Of a DNA stretch of 64,000 bases, positions 42,001 to 51,225 are shown in pieces. Both the position numbers and the translations under genes were made by a program. The notes beneath the pieces were generated by a model. That model saw only the letters and a program-made list of their open reading frames with translations, made no database searches and was not told where the DNA came from. Location of the stretch: the NCBI GenBank assembly GCA_001969505.1, contig LSSK01000025.1, forward strand, positions 35,348 to 99,347, written 5' to 3'. The DNA is from Zancudomyces culisetae. Its lineage: Eukaryota > Kickxellomycota > Harpellomycetes > Harpellales > Legeriomycetaceae. How positions within the stretch are numbered: the stretch's first letter is position 1; each line of letters opens with the position of its first letter.

Positions 42001-44052
42001 ATTTTGCAGAGTTGGTGTGTTTGTTACAGACCCAGTATTCGATACCGATCCGAGCATTGGGGTTGCCGATGCTGACGCCGATGCCGATGCTGATGCTGAT
42101 GTTGATACTGTTGTCGGTGTTGATGCCATCATCTTGTTAACCGTTGCCGATGTCAACCCCAAATAATTAATAAAATACCGATACCCACTGTTCTTCACAA
42201 GCTCTGCCTGGTTATCTTGTTCTGCCGCCATCAATCGCGCCCAAATTAAGATCAACACCTCTCTGATTTCAGTCGTAGCACTTGTCAGTAGCTTTACCAT
42301 GAATGGCATTATTCCCACCGCATAGGCATAATCCACCGCCCATGGCCCCAGGCACAAAAACTTGTACAACAACACTAGTGCCTTAACTCGATACATCTGC
42401 GACAACAACACCTGTAGCACCGCCGGAAGTTCAATCGGTGGTTCTAGCCCCGCAGGTGGTTCTAATGACAGTGATCGTATTTTGGTTTCATCTCCTCTGA
42501 CACCTCCTGGAGTTGACCCTGCCTTCGCTCCAACTCCAACTCCAACTCTCCTCCCGTCAATTCCTTCTATTCTACTTGAGGCAGTTAAGTGTGTTGATAC
42601 TACTGACTGTGCGTGATGCAGCCACAATTCAAACGCATTTAGTTGGTTTGAAAAATAAGCTGAGGATATATACACGCTACTCCAGTTCACAACACCCTTT
42701 TCCCTTTCTTCATCCTTATTCTTACTTCTATCACCATCTCCCCTCTTCTCCATTTCCTCTATCAAATGCGGGAACTGCTGTAAACAACTATCTACCTCCA
42801 AATCCCATGTTTCCCACTTTCGGCTCAAATGCGTCTGAGGAAGCTTTGGCCGACTTACTGGATGGCATCCGTAATGTCTCATGATTTTGTCTGCCAACAA
42901 GTAATTTCTGCATAACCCCGCCACCATAATATCCTGTCTGAATAACCGTCTAAATGTATCACGTGGTAACACACTCCACGCAATCGTATCTGTAATCGAT
43001 GTAAATATCCAGTTCAATTCGCCATATGGGGATCGGCGTTCTTTGGCTGTTCCTGGAAGCCGCTTTCCCTGATCCACCAGTAGCTCCTTGATTTTCCCTC
43101 CCTTTTTCATTGCATAAAACTTGAGTGCCGTTTCTATCGGATTTATTAAACACATTGTAAATAAATCCATCGGAATGTTTTTGTTCATTGGCAGCTTCTC
43201 ATCTATCCTTGTTGCACCCAAGTGGATGTCGTTTACCATCGAACTTCTCGCCAACTCCATAAGTTGTGCCCTCACACCACTGCTGTTTTCGTTTCCTTTA
43301 TTCCGCTGCAGAATTATCTGCTGTTGTCGTGCTATCTCCTGCTCTCTCACCTTGCTTGCCTTTTCAAAACTCTTGATTATAGACTCCGAATTACTAACTT
43401 CCCACACATAAAACCCTGGTCCGTTTACCCAACTTGCCAACTCCTGACCAGAAACTGGAATGTACTGCGAGAATGACCGATTAAACACCCATACATCCCC
43501 GCCTGCTGTTGGTTTGGGAACACCGTGTCCATTGTAGTGTATCAGCATCCGTTCTTCTTTATATCCATTCCTCAGCGCCATTATAAGCTTTTTGTAATCC
43601 TCCACTGGTGGATCCAGTGCAAGTTTTAATTTGTTTGTCCTCGATATCTCCTGGTACATATCCAAGAGTCGAAGTCCTATTTTTTCTAACGATGTTCTAT
43701 ATCTCATTTCTACTGCTGAACGTCCGTTTTTGCTATCTTCCCCTTTAGCTGCTACATTGTCTTCAACTAGCTCCGGTTCCTCATTCGGATCTATCCCTGC
43801 CTCTAGCACACAAGCATCCTTGGGTTTTATTAGATCTGGTGGCTCTGTGCCAACATTTAAACATACTGTAATAACACCTATCCCTATCTTGTACTTTTCT
43901 TTTTGTTTCCACTCTCCGATTTGAAAATTAGCGAGCTCCATTGATCTGGGCCTTGTATAAATGTCCGATCTGGCCTCAAAAGTTACCTTTCTCTCCTTCT
44001 CTGTCCTGACTTCCCCTTCATGCTTGATTCCAATCTTGCCCATCCCGTTCAT
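39088..44052 (-). CDS. KOG1: KOG1/Raptor, scaffold subunit of TOR complex 1
   Basis: A 1654-residue intronless protein. Order: the raptor N-terminal caspase-like region (MLIHYNGHGVPKPTAGGDV, WVFNRSFSQYIPVSG, then SPYGELNWIFTSITDTIAW, VLPRDTFRRLFRQDIMVAG, residues about 110-430), HEAT repeats (VLQVLLSQMYRVKALVLLY onward, about 540-1030) and a C-terminal WD40 propeller (about 1170-1650, ending SSINFIVPNI). KOG1 presents substrates to TOR kinase in nutrient signalling at the vacuole or lysosome. Unusual: the motif normally reading D-C-S at the end of the caspase-like core reads WEVSNSES here. Simple-sequence runs (Ala-Ser, Asn-Thr, Gly-Tyr) interrupt loops. The gene is convergent with the P4-ATPase. 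Confidence 0.96.
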   Translation of the reverse strand: MNGMGKIGIKHEGEVRTEKERKVTFEARSDIYTRPRSMELANFQIGEWKQKEKYKIGIGVITVCLNVGTEPPDLIKPKDACVLEAGIDPNEEPELVEDNVAAKGEDSKNGRSAVEMRYRTSLEKIGLRLLDMYQEISRTNKLKLALDPPVEDYKKLIMALRNGYKEERMLIHYNGHGVPKPTAGGDVWVFNRSFSQYIPVSGQELASWVNGPGFYVWEVSNSESIIKSFEKASKVREQEIARQQQIILQRNKGNENSSGVRAQLMELARSSMVNDIHLGATRIDEKLPMNKNIPMDLFTMCLINPIETALKFYAMKKGGKIKELLVDQGKRLPGTAKERRSPYGELNWIFTSITDTIAWSVLPRDTFRRLFRQDIMVAGLCRNYLLADKIMRHYGCHPVSRPKLPQTHLSRKWETWDLEVDSCLQQFPHLIEEMEKRGDGDRSKNKDEEREKGVVNWSSVYISSAYFSNQLNAFELWLHHAQSVVSTHLTASSRIEGIDGRRVGVGVGAKAGSTPGGVRGDETKIRSLSLEPPAGLEPPIELPAVLQVLLSQMYRVKALVLLYKFLCLGPWAVDYAYAVGIMPFMVKLLTSATTEIREVLILIWARLMAAEQDNQAELVKNSGYRYFINYLGLTSATVNKMMASTPTTVSTSASASASASASATPMLGSVSNTGSVTNTPTLQNSNSNTNTNTNASVNSNANANANTVTSTARVVENQLKKLDYVSTAASFVLSIFCKGGNGNKESQYLAYADHVLVYFYGHLQREDNGSEELWQLKMWTMYAMAAMWKEYPQAQLTAMKYNPNDGEEKEKEKERMRSGDRRGENVRGSSMRQGIRQGEENNELQRERGRDTSSREYMQSSRQNISEDTSKSLVDLLVMMTMHQNTHVRASAIYTLGTLIEGVGAIEEAAGREIKHLVKEKVYLAIANGCLDINSMVRREALNVIGGVLVHDNIEELVAIVDRENSKGERMGRKQNDLLQMVYKSLIVMTNDDNVDIKLVAQQVLDSIMVLCGVYKTNQKEVVEKWTESIKKIIRHKYCVSYIVDWEGAKYCDFDLQVSSTNSAGTSSESSSGSTTNIRVSKNYNTIPMNSSRSRESINIGGDKESSANASTNTSDSTETDISGSASVSTRDRNERENASPRLFGNIEKTKWKVLKYNINVPREISAMEFMITNSAGTNAKDMLIYNNTKLIGADTRNNLLVYDYNNTYGAESRVVKQFGEYRHSGDRIKYIKQIRPSKYLIVGKHGTANVINLLDNYDDHSTGSNRGAASGKNFSKHTTSSTDGSDQLKVLKRFQIYPANPITSTAYSSHDEVIMSENDGIGGGFSSDAITVNKVIMGFRGNNNIKIIDLNHEKVISCVNKPEFLNDQRLNCITSNCQTVSTTAGSSLSLSSSVAPYSSCFTPWLLATGDSFGMVRVYDTRIHTTNNCMVTSFNTNYDNEHEQGSNHRHSYGYGYGYGHGYGYGKCDGVVGIKILDSFNEILTCSGNGGQIKLFDIRNNSSKRPIFEFGSVESNPKHNANANANTYAHSNMHANSIGSKNFPDFSGMKWLSNPNGDVLVAWSRNVINIYNPKGTCLSSISTSTAAGASASASASAGIGSHNNSNNSDYLYDDGGVNSNGTSCNSGFGLVQCHPYLPLVSFTNSSSINFIVPNI
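39657..39706. repeat. Hexanucleotide-like repeat coding Gly-Tyr/His in KOG1
   Basis: An ACCATA/ACCGTA-type repeat encodes an alternating Gly-Tyr run (with one Gly-His) within a WD40 loop. In frame, so tolerated. Confidence 0.8.
42062..42107. repeat. GCCGAT/GCTGAT repeat coding Ala-Ser run in KOG1
   Basis: Hexamer-type repeat giving a (Ala-Ser)n run in the HEAT region linker, next to an Asn-Thr/Asn-Ala run at 41935-41995. The reverse strand reads as an Ala-Asp run. Confidence 0.8.
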
Positions 44053-44688
44053 TTCTATTTCATTTTATATATTGTTGTTTTTTCCAGATTTGTGTATGAT
44101 GGATTTTAAGCACGATTTATTATATTTTAATATTTATTTCTTCAGATTCTAAATTTCAGTTGTGCGTTTAGATTCGTTTCGTTTCTCTCCTGTAACCACA
44201 GTCCTTGGATTGTAAAAATAAACAAATCAGTAAAGTGAAAATTTTGAGTGCACTGACTTCTTTTTCTATTTAATAAACAACTGAATATTGACAAAACTGC
44301 TTATTACGTATATTTTTTGGTTTATACTTCGTAAAATCTGAAATATGTAACCGTTATTTGCTTTTCCTTTAACGGATTTGAGTTTGGTTCTCCTATGATT
44401 TCATAACTGTTTTATTGGTGCTTAGAAGGCCAATCATCAAGACTAAAAATATCACCATAAAAAAAAATACCAGAAACGAAACATTAAGTGAATACTTGAA
44501 AGGAGTAAATTACATAAAATAAGTTCAGACAACTACCCCCCTTGCCCCATCGCTCAATCGCCGCCCAATTTGAATACCGCCCGCAAAATAAGCACCAGTT
44601 CAAGTTCAGCAGGTAAGTGGGAGTAGCCAGATGAGTGTATTTGTTGATGTGGTTACCAACCCTAAACTTTTTAAGTTAGAAGAAGGGT
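44053..44688. other. Promoter side of KOG1; no gene seen
   Basis: AT-rich. A good donor-like GTAAGT occurs at 44613, after a stretch without an ATG, so a 5' UTR exon of a plus-strand transcript is possible. Confidence 0.4.
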
Positions 44689-45282
44689 ATGGGCACGAGG
44701 ATGAGGATGAGGATGAGGATAGGCTGGAATAAAGGAAAAGTGTACAATAACTCCACACCATCACGTTATTCTTTGCCACACACTCATTCGTGTTGCTTAT
44801 CTCTTACATCACTGGTTCAGGCAACATTTAGAAACTCTGTAGAACATATAATGATAAATAATGGGATTGCTGAACAAGCATGGTTAACCATAACAAAGAA
44901 GATCAAATGCGAGATCCACCATCTATATATTTCTGATAACATCAGATTTCATATATATGTACACTTTTCCAACCATCCATCCAACCATCCTTCTTTTCAA
45001 ACATCCTTCTTTCCAACCCCCCCCTCCCTTCCTGGAAATAATTCAGGAATACCTCAAACAACTCAAAAGCAGGAAATTGAAAGCACTTCGAAACAAAACA
45101 ATCGCATTATCTTCTACAATGAATTTTTTAATGGTATGCTTAGATACTTTCTATTTACATCGGCTTCTAACAATAACGACATGTCAAAGAGCGCAAACCT
45201 GGAAATACAACGCTTCAAAAAAATACAACTATTGAGGAACAAGATGATATGCACAAATTTATCCGATATCAGTACAATTTAG
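44689..45282 (+). other. Open frame with faint TFIIA-gamma resemblance
   Basis: A 197-codon frame. The first 25 residues come from a GAGGAT-type repeat. Residues about 45-95 (NSVEHIMINNGIAEQAW, then KIKCEIHHLYISDNIRF) recall the TFIIA small subunit: a helical ...LI-x-x-G-I-x-x-Q-LA block followed by the G-x-L-x-T-Y-x-F-C-D-N-V strand region (here C-E-I-H-H-L-Y-I-S-D-N-I). Identity is low, the usual linker is shortened and the downstream part is unlike the family. It could be a decayed copy, a divergent gene with unrecognised introns, or chance. Not called as a gene. Confidence 0.25.
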
Positions 45283-45802
45283 TCTATTCTTTTACCCAGA
45301 TTTTGCACTTTGATAAATTTCCCATGAAAATATGAACAACAAACCACAGCCGCCCAGTGTTCCCGCTAAAATATTAAACGTGTAATTGAGCGCAGTTGAA
45401 ACCCTGTGGACCTATTAAAATGCGATAAAAAAATTTTCATTTGAATTGCCCTCTCCAGCTACTGATACGCTATTTAAAAAAATACGGTGCGTACAGCAAA
45501 TACCAATTCTGGCTAAATGTGTGTAAAAGCCCCATTCAAGATCTGTCTTTTTTAATTCAAAAGTTTAGAGCAAAAAAAAAAAAGAAAAAGCTATTTTGTA
45601 GATTAAGTCTGTAGGATAGGTAGATATCTCTCTTATTTTAGCTCTTTTACATAAAGCATACATTAAAAGTAAATACATATCTTTAAAATTTTTTATTAGT
45701 CTTTTATTGCCATAAAAAAGGGTTGTGGCAAAGACATTTATTCGGAAACGACGAACAAAAAAGGTTTAAAGATCAGTCAAAGTGAGTAAAAAAGACAAAG
45801 AA
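45283..45802. other. Intergenic before PRPP-synthetase-like gene
   Basis: AT-rich promoter-like sequence; nothing coding seen. The frame of the next gene extends upstream to a GTG at 45782, but no ATG occurs before 45803. Confidence 0.45.
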
Positions 45803-47161
45803 ATGAGAAACGCCAAGATTTTCAGTGGGTCGTCTCATCCATTTTTGGCTCAAGCCATAGCTTCGGAACTTAACACTGCATTGTCGCCTGTTACAGTTAA
45901 GCGATTCCCCAACCAGGAAATCTCGGTCAGTTTTGGTTGCTCCGTCAGAGATCAATATGTATACATTATCCAAAGTGGATCTATAGGGATGAATGACAAT
46001 ATCATGGAATTGCTGATTATGATTAGAGCAGCGAGGATGAATTGCGCCAAAAAAATCACTGTGATTATGCCCTACTTCCCATACTCGAAACAGAGCAAGA
46101 AGAAGAAGCACAGAGGTGCGATTGTGGCAAAATTAGTTGCTGATATGCTGTCAGTCGCAGGAATAGACCACGTTATTACCCTGGATCTTCATGCGTACCA
46201 GATATCGGGTTTCTTTACATGTCCGCTGGATAACTTGTTTTCGAGACCCACAATTGCATCATGGATAATTAGCAATGTGCCAGATTATAAAAACGCAGTG
46301 GTGGTTTCCAAGAATGCAGGTGGAGCAAAGAGAGTCACATCTTTGGCAGACAGCTTGGGATTGGATTTTGCAATTATTTACGTGGATGCACAAAACGTCA
46401 AAAGATCAGTTTCAAGAGCGCCTTCGGTCAGTGGACTGTCAGAGTTACCATCACTCCTTAAACAAGTCAGTGGTGCAAATCTTGAAAAGTCATTCCGACA
46501 CGCGGAAAATCTCGAGTCTCTAAATAAACATAGCGAATCGGGTCAAGGACAGTCTGAGAATGAAGCAGACAGTGATGATAGTGAAATGGATAAAGTTGCA
46601 GACGAAATTGGCGAGCTAGACCTTCGACCAATTGAGGAAATCATGAACGAGTCTGATGATGACATGGACGCTGAAGATGAAAGTCAAATAAACTCACAGG
46701 TTGATCAGGACTACTCGTCACCCCGGATGGGAAACTCCACGGTTATGAATAAAGATGCCAGTCACACACCATCCGAGACACCTATTGGACACAAGAAAAA
46801 CAGCACACCACTTACTCTGATCGGTGATGTTAAAAACCGTCTGGTGTTTTTGATGGACGATCTCATTGACTCGACAAGATCATTCCTTAATGTTGCAGAG
46901 TACTTGGTAACCAAATGCGGTGCTAAAGAGATTTATATTCTCGCCTCCCATGGTCTGTTCAGCGAAATCTCGCTTACTGAAATCGAAATATGCCCTTATG
47001 TCCAAAGGGTTGTTTCTACAAATTCATACCCAATTCCAAACCATGTTAAGGCTATCTCCACAAAGCTTGTTCATATTGATGTGAGCCATTTGCTGGCTGA
47101 AGCCATTAGAAGAAACCACAATGGTGAATCTGTTTCTATGTTGTTTGATAAAGTATTTTAA
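45803..47161 (+). CDS. PRPP synthetase family protein (Prs1/Prs5-like, with inserted acidic loop)
   Basis: A 452-residue intronless protein from ATG 45803 (MRNAKIFSGSSHPFLAQAI). Family features: RFPNQEISVSF, IIQSGSIGMNDNIMELL, VIMPYFPYSKQSKKKKHRG, the divalent-metal site ITLDLHAYQISGFF, VVSKNAGGAKRVTSLAD and the PRPP-binding loop VFLMDDLIDSTRSF. PRPP synthetases make the ribose donor for nucleotides, His and Trp. The flexible catalytic loop reads YSKQSKKKKHRGAI rather than the usual R-x-D-x-K-x-x-x-RAPI, and the PRPP loop lacks the usual D-T-G/C-G-T ending. A non-homologous acidic insert of about 140 residues (about 200-338) separates the two lobes. Both features resemble yeast Prs1/Prs5 and animal PRPS-associated proteins, which work in hetero-oligomers. 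A regulatory role is my inference. Confidence 0.88.
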   Translation: MRNAKIFSGSSHPFLAQAIASELNTALSPVTVKRFPNQEISVSFGCSVRDQYVYIIQSGSIGMNDNIMELLIMIRAARMNCAKKITVIMPYFPYSKQSKKKKHRGAIVAKLVADMLSVAGIDHVITLDLHAYQISGFFTCPLDNLFSRPTIASWIISNVPDYKNAVVVSKNAGGAKRVTSLADSLGLDFAIIYVDAQNVKRSVSRAPSVSGLSELPSLLKQVSGANLEKSFRHAENLESLNKHSESGQGQSENEADSDDSEMDKVADEIGELDLRPIEEIMNESDDDMDAEDESQINSQVDQDYSSPRMGNSTVMNKDASHTPSETPIGHKKNSTPLTLIGDVKNRLVFLMDDLIDSTRSFLNVAEYLVTKCGAKEIYILASHGLFSEISLTEIEICPYVQRVVSTNSYPIPNHVKAISTKLVHIDVSHLLAEAIRRNHNGESVSMLFDKVF

Positions 47162-47529
47162 CTTTTTTTTTGTTTGTTTTCTATTACTTGTTTTTTTGAT
47201 TCATTGTTTTTGTATTGATGGTCTATAGTGCTTAGCCTTTTGAAGGTATACCATGAAAAGAGGCATGGAATAAACGCTATAGATCTTTTGAGAATTACTT
47301 TTTTATTTTTTAATGACTACCAGCCCAGCACACAAATAATAGCTAGAGAATTTTTGATTATTGCCAGGCATACAAGTCTCAAATGGCTTATTCAAAGTAC
47401 ACCAAGCTACTCGAAGCGGTGTATATTTCTATACAAAATGTCATATCCGACCATATACCAAAAGTATTGCAAAAATAAACAAAGGGGAAGAAGGTCGAAA
47501 GAAAAGAAACTAACATGGCCATTCAAATT
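47162..47529. other. Convergent 3' flanks
   Basis: Lies between two convergent stops. A 101-codon plus frame at 47228-47533 overlaps the end of the minus-strand bS16m gene and has no family signal; I regard it as chance. Confidence 0.45.
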
Positions 47530-47835
47530 CTAGTCTTTAAATGTAGGAGTAAAGGTGGGTATGCGAGTGGGAAGCTTGGGTGGAATTAGTCCAGCTCTTG
47601 CCAACAATTTAGCCGCCGAATCGGTGGGTTGGGCGCCAACACCTAACCAATATTTTGTTCTTTCGAAATTCAGATTTGTATGTTTTGTGCTAGTTGAAAG
47701 ATCGGGCCTGGGATCAAATGTTCCCAATATCTCTATCGGTTTTCCGGTCGGTTTTGATCGTCCATTAGCTACCACGATGTTGTATACTTGATTTCTCTTT
47801 GTTCCAAGCCTTAAAAATCTAATTTTCACCACCAT
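47530..47835 (-). CDS. Mitochondrial small-subunit ribosomal protein bS16m
   Basis: A 101-residue intronless protein. The N-terminus MVVKIRFLRLGTKRNQVYNI matches the conserved start of bacterial S16 (VKIRL-R-G-K-P-Y-I-V). It continues VVANGRSKPTGKPIEILGT, FDPRP, then FERTKYWLGVGAQPTDSAA and LLARAGLIP. Length and architecture are those of MRPS16. It assembles early into the mitoribosome small subunit; in this family no cleavable presequence is needed. Convergent with the PRPP-synthetase-like gene and divergent from CSN2. Confidence 0.95.
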   Translation of the reverse strand: MVVKIRFLRLGTKRNQVYNIVVANGRSKPTGKPIEILGTFDPRPDLSTSTKHTNLNFERTKYWLGVGAQPTDSAAKLLARAGLIPPKLPTRIPTFTPTFKD

Positions 47836-48522
47836 TTTGTATCAAATCTATTTAAAAGATGATCTCTGTTAGTTTCGTAGAATTTAGCAAGTTGCAGGAA
47901 TTTCTATAAAAAAAAAGTACTTACTAAGCTATCGGTTGTATCCGTTACAGTTCTGTTTAAAGGATCCGAGAATTAAGATTGACTCCCTTCACTTTTGGAT
48001 TAAAATTTATTACTAGCTTTGTAAAAAAAAATAGTAATATTAAATATAAATTATCGATTTGAGCTCTTTTTCAATTTTTTTTTCGCTATCTAAAACTATG
48101 CTGGTTAGATTAGAGGCGAACTAAATTTTTTGCGCAATATCTTGGTCATTTATCTAGCAGTTCTATGACAAATAGCTGGCAAAATTAGCTAGTAAACCAC
48201 AGACAACCCACAACTAAAATTCCAACTAGCTTTTCTTTTTATCACACCAATTGATGTTGATTCGTAGTGCTCATTGGTGCTTTTTATCGTTACAATTGTT
48301 TCCTGTAGATAAAAGTATCAGGGAAAACACAACATTGCAGTACCATTGGCTGGGATATTTTGGCGTTATAAATTAATTTTTGAAAACACTAAATACAAGA
48401 ACAGAATAGCTGCGGAGATAAATCGGTATAAAGAGCAAGTGTAAAGCCTTAATTTAGTTTAGACAACACATCAAAAAAACCAATAAGAGAAAATAAGGGA
48501 TACATAGAAGAAACTTAAAAAC
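47836..48522. other. Divergent promoter region (bS16m / CSN2)
   Basis: AT-rich, nearly 700 bp, expected to hold both promoters. No coding signal. Confidence 0.5.
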
Positions 48523-50479
48523 ATGTCTGACGATGATGACTTTATGTACGAGGATGAGGAGTTTGATTTCGAATATGACGAAGGTGATGTAAATGACAGC
48601 GAGCTAGATTTTGAAAATCGATATTATTCTGCAAAGAGTAAGACTTGAGTTTTGTGTTTATATTTGAGGACTATTATTTTAATGAGAGTTGTATCTAATA
48701 TTCAAGGAGATGGGATGGGGGGAAGGGGAGTACAGGAGAGCATTATTCAATATTTGGATATTTGAATGTGGACCTAAATAAAAAATATAAACACTTCAAT
48801 GAAATAGACTTGAGAGAAATTGATGCCGATGCTTCACTGCTGAAATTTCGTGAAATAGTAAATTCAGAAACTGAGAAGGGAGAGTGGTATGACTTTTAAT
48901 ACTTTACATGCGTAAATTATTTCTGCAAATATACTTTCAAAGTTCTTGTAATATTTCAACCTTGATTGTTGAAATCATGCAAATAGGGGGTTTAAATCAC
49001 TAAAACAGATAATAAAGATACATCTTAAGAGACAGGACGCAGTAATGGTGTGTAACTGATATATATCGATACATTGTATACCAAAATTGTAATCGCGGGA
49101 GGGGGGGATTTAGTGAAAAAGCATAAATATATCTTTTATATCAATTATTAGGCACTTGAAGCATACCAAGAACTATTAGGGTATATCGAAAAGGCCGTGA
49201 CAAAAAATTATAGCGAGAAATCGATAAATAGCATTTTGGAAAAGGTGACAAAAAGTATTGGCGGAAGTTCAAGCGAAGACTTTTATGAGAGGACGCTTAC
49301 TGCTTTGAGAGAAACCAGAAATGAGGTTGAGTATCGTGAACTCTTTGTATTCTAAAAAAAGAAAGAAATTATTCGAGCAAATGGCTTTGGTTTTTATTCT
49401 ATTCTGGAAAAATAATAACAATGATATCGAATATTGGATGTACTTTAAATAGAGTTTGTTGATAAGAACTAATCTAAAACTAGCTGGCTTAAAACTTGAA
49501 AAACAAGAGTATGAATGTGTTAAAAAGGTAAAATAATGTCGTATCTGCTGCATAAAAAAGAAAATACTCGGTTTCTAGTTTGAAAGTATTACAATGATAG
49601 ATAATCAAAGAGCTATACGACCTGTGTACAAATGATGACGAGAATGTCGACCCAAACAAGGAGACGTACCTTATCGAAACATATGCGCTGGAAATTCAGT
49701 TGTATTTGAGTACCAAACGATACAAGGAACTCGAGAAAGTATACAAAAAAAGCATCAGGGTCAAATCAGCTATTCCACACCCTAGAGTAATGGGCTTGGT
49801 TTATGAATGTGGTGGAAAGATGTATATGATTAAAAAGCAATGGCAGTCGGCCCAAACCAATTTTTATGAGGCATTTAAGAATTATGATGAAGCTGGGAGC
49901 GAGAAGCGTATCCAGATTTTAAAATATCTCATACTATTGAGTGTAATGGTAGATCAGCAGCAGCAGCCAGAGAGTTCAGAAGTAGAATCGGACCAACGTG
50001 TTCAGCAAATTGATTTTCTCAACAGCCCAGAGATCAAGCCACACGCGAACCATCCTCAAGTTTTGGAAATGATTAAGCTAGTCGAATCATTCAAGCTAAA
50101 TGCTGCTCAAGGGACGAATAAAAACATTAGCTATATGGGTGAGAATGGATCTCCAATTGGCAATGACCCGTTTATCAACGAAAACATATCAGAGGTGATA
50201 AACTCTATTAAATACCAAACCATCATCAATAATATAGTACCCATGTACTCAAAGATCGATCTTGTACGACTGGCGAATGAATTGGGAATGACTGTAGATC
50301 ATGTGATTGAGATTTTGTGCAAGGGGATAGCCGAGAAAAAAATCAATGGGCTTGTTGATGAGCAGTCATTAATATATATCAGCACTCCAAAAAATGATGA
50401 AGAAACTCTAGCAGCATTCAAAAAGTATGCAGATAATATTGCTCGGTTACACCAAACCTACATCTCTAAACTCCACTAA
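48523..50479 (+). CDS. CSN2: COP9 signalosome subunit 2
   Basis: Six exons in phase: 48523-48637, 48808-48886, 48987-49047, 49152-49325, 49453-49527 and 49601-50479, giving 460 residues. The acidic N-terminus (MSDDDDFMYEDEEFDFEYDE) and ELDFENRYYSAKNLREIDAD are typical. Exons 2-4 give KGEWGFKSLKQIIKIHL and EKAVTKNYSEKSINSILEKV, exon 5 LIRTNLKLAGLKLEKQ. The last exon carries VKSAIPHPRVMGLVYECGGK, FYEAFKNYDEAGSEKRIQIL and the C-terminal PCI domain with VPMYSKIDLVRLANELGM. CSN2 is a scaffold that holds the cullin and catalytic subunits during removal of NEDD8 from cullin-RING ligases. Two donors are weak (GTTGAG after exon 4, GTGTGT after exon 3). Residue numbers match the family. Confidence 0.95.
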
Positions 50480-51225
50480 AAGGGTCAGGGAAGAGGGAGA
50501 AAGGGGGAAGGAATGATTCACGTTGATTTAATATTGTTTCTTGTGAGAAGAGGAAGAGAAAGAGGAAGCGGAAGAGAAAGCATAAGTGTATTTTTTTTTG
50601 AAAAAAAAACACATAAATTTATTTTTAGTTTTTTCTTTACTGAAATATCTTTTGTTACCTATGTCTGGATAAGATAAAATCATTATAATATCTAAAAGCA
50701 CGAAATCTTATTGTACTAGTAGCAGTATGATATAAATATTATGCGAGAGAGAGAAGAGAAGAAGGAAGGGGGGGGGAGATAAATATTAACATCCAAACCA
50801 GAGATAATAATTCATTGAATATGATGAGTTTAGGGTTAACCCAAATGCAAGAAATGTGATAACTTGATCTCTTAGAATTTTCTACCGATGGTAGTTCTAT
50901 ACAATTATTTGCCTCAACTTTGGCCGGCTATCCGCAAATTAGCAACACTGAAACCGTTTACAGTACAAGCGTGCATGCTCACGATATTCAAACAAGTGCA
51001 CACCTTTTACCTTGACCTTCAAAAAAAAAAATTCAATGGCAACACATATTTCCAGTGTCAAGACTCGAAGTTTGAAACCTAGTTCCAAACCTCACTTTTT
51101 ACATGAACAAGTCTTGGTTCCTTTAGTCGCTGCTTTTTGAATTATTTCCTTAAAAAAAACTCGTTTGTTTTCTATACGCATTACACACACACACACACAT
51201 AAAAAAAGTGCAGGATTGCGTATTT
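50480..51225. other. Convergent 3' flanks with a (CA)n run
   Basis: Purine-rich and T-rich tracts, a short CA microsatellite (51183-51199) and no coding signal. Lies between the CSN2 and CDC123 stops. Confidence 0.5.

Noticed and set aside
47228-47533. 101-residue plus-strand ORF after the PRPP-synthetase-like gene
   Set aside because: Overlaps the end of bS16m, shows no domain and lies in a convergent 3' flank.
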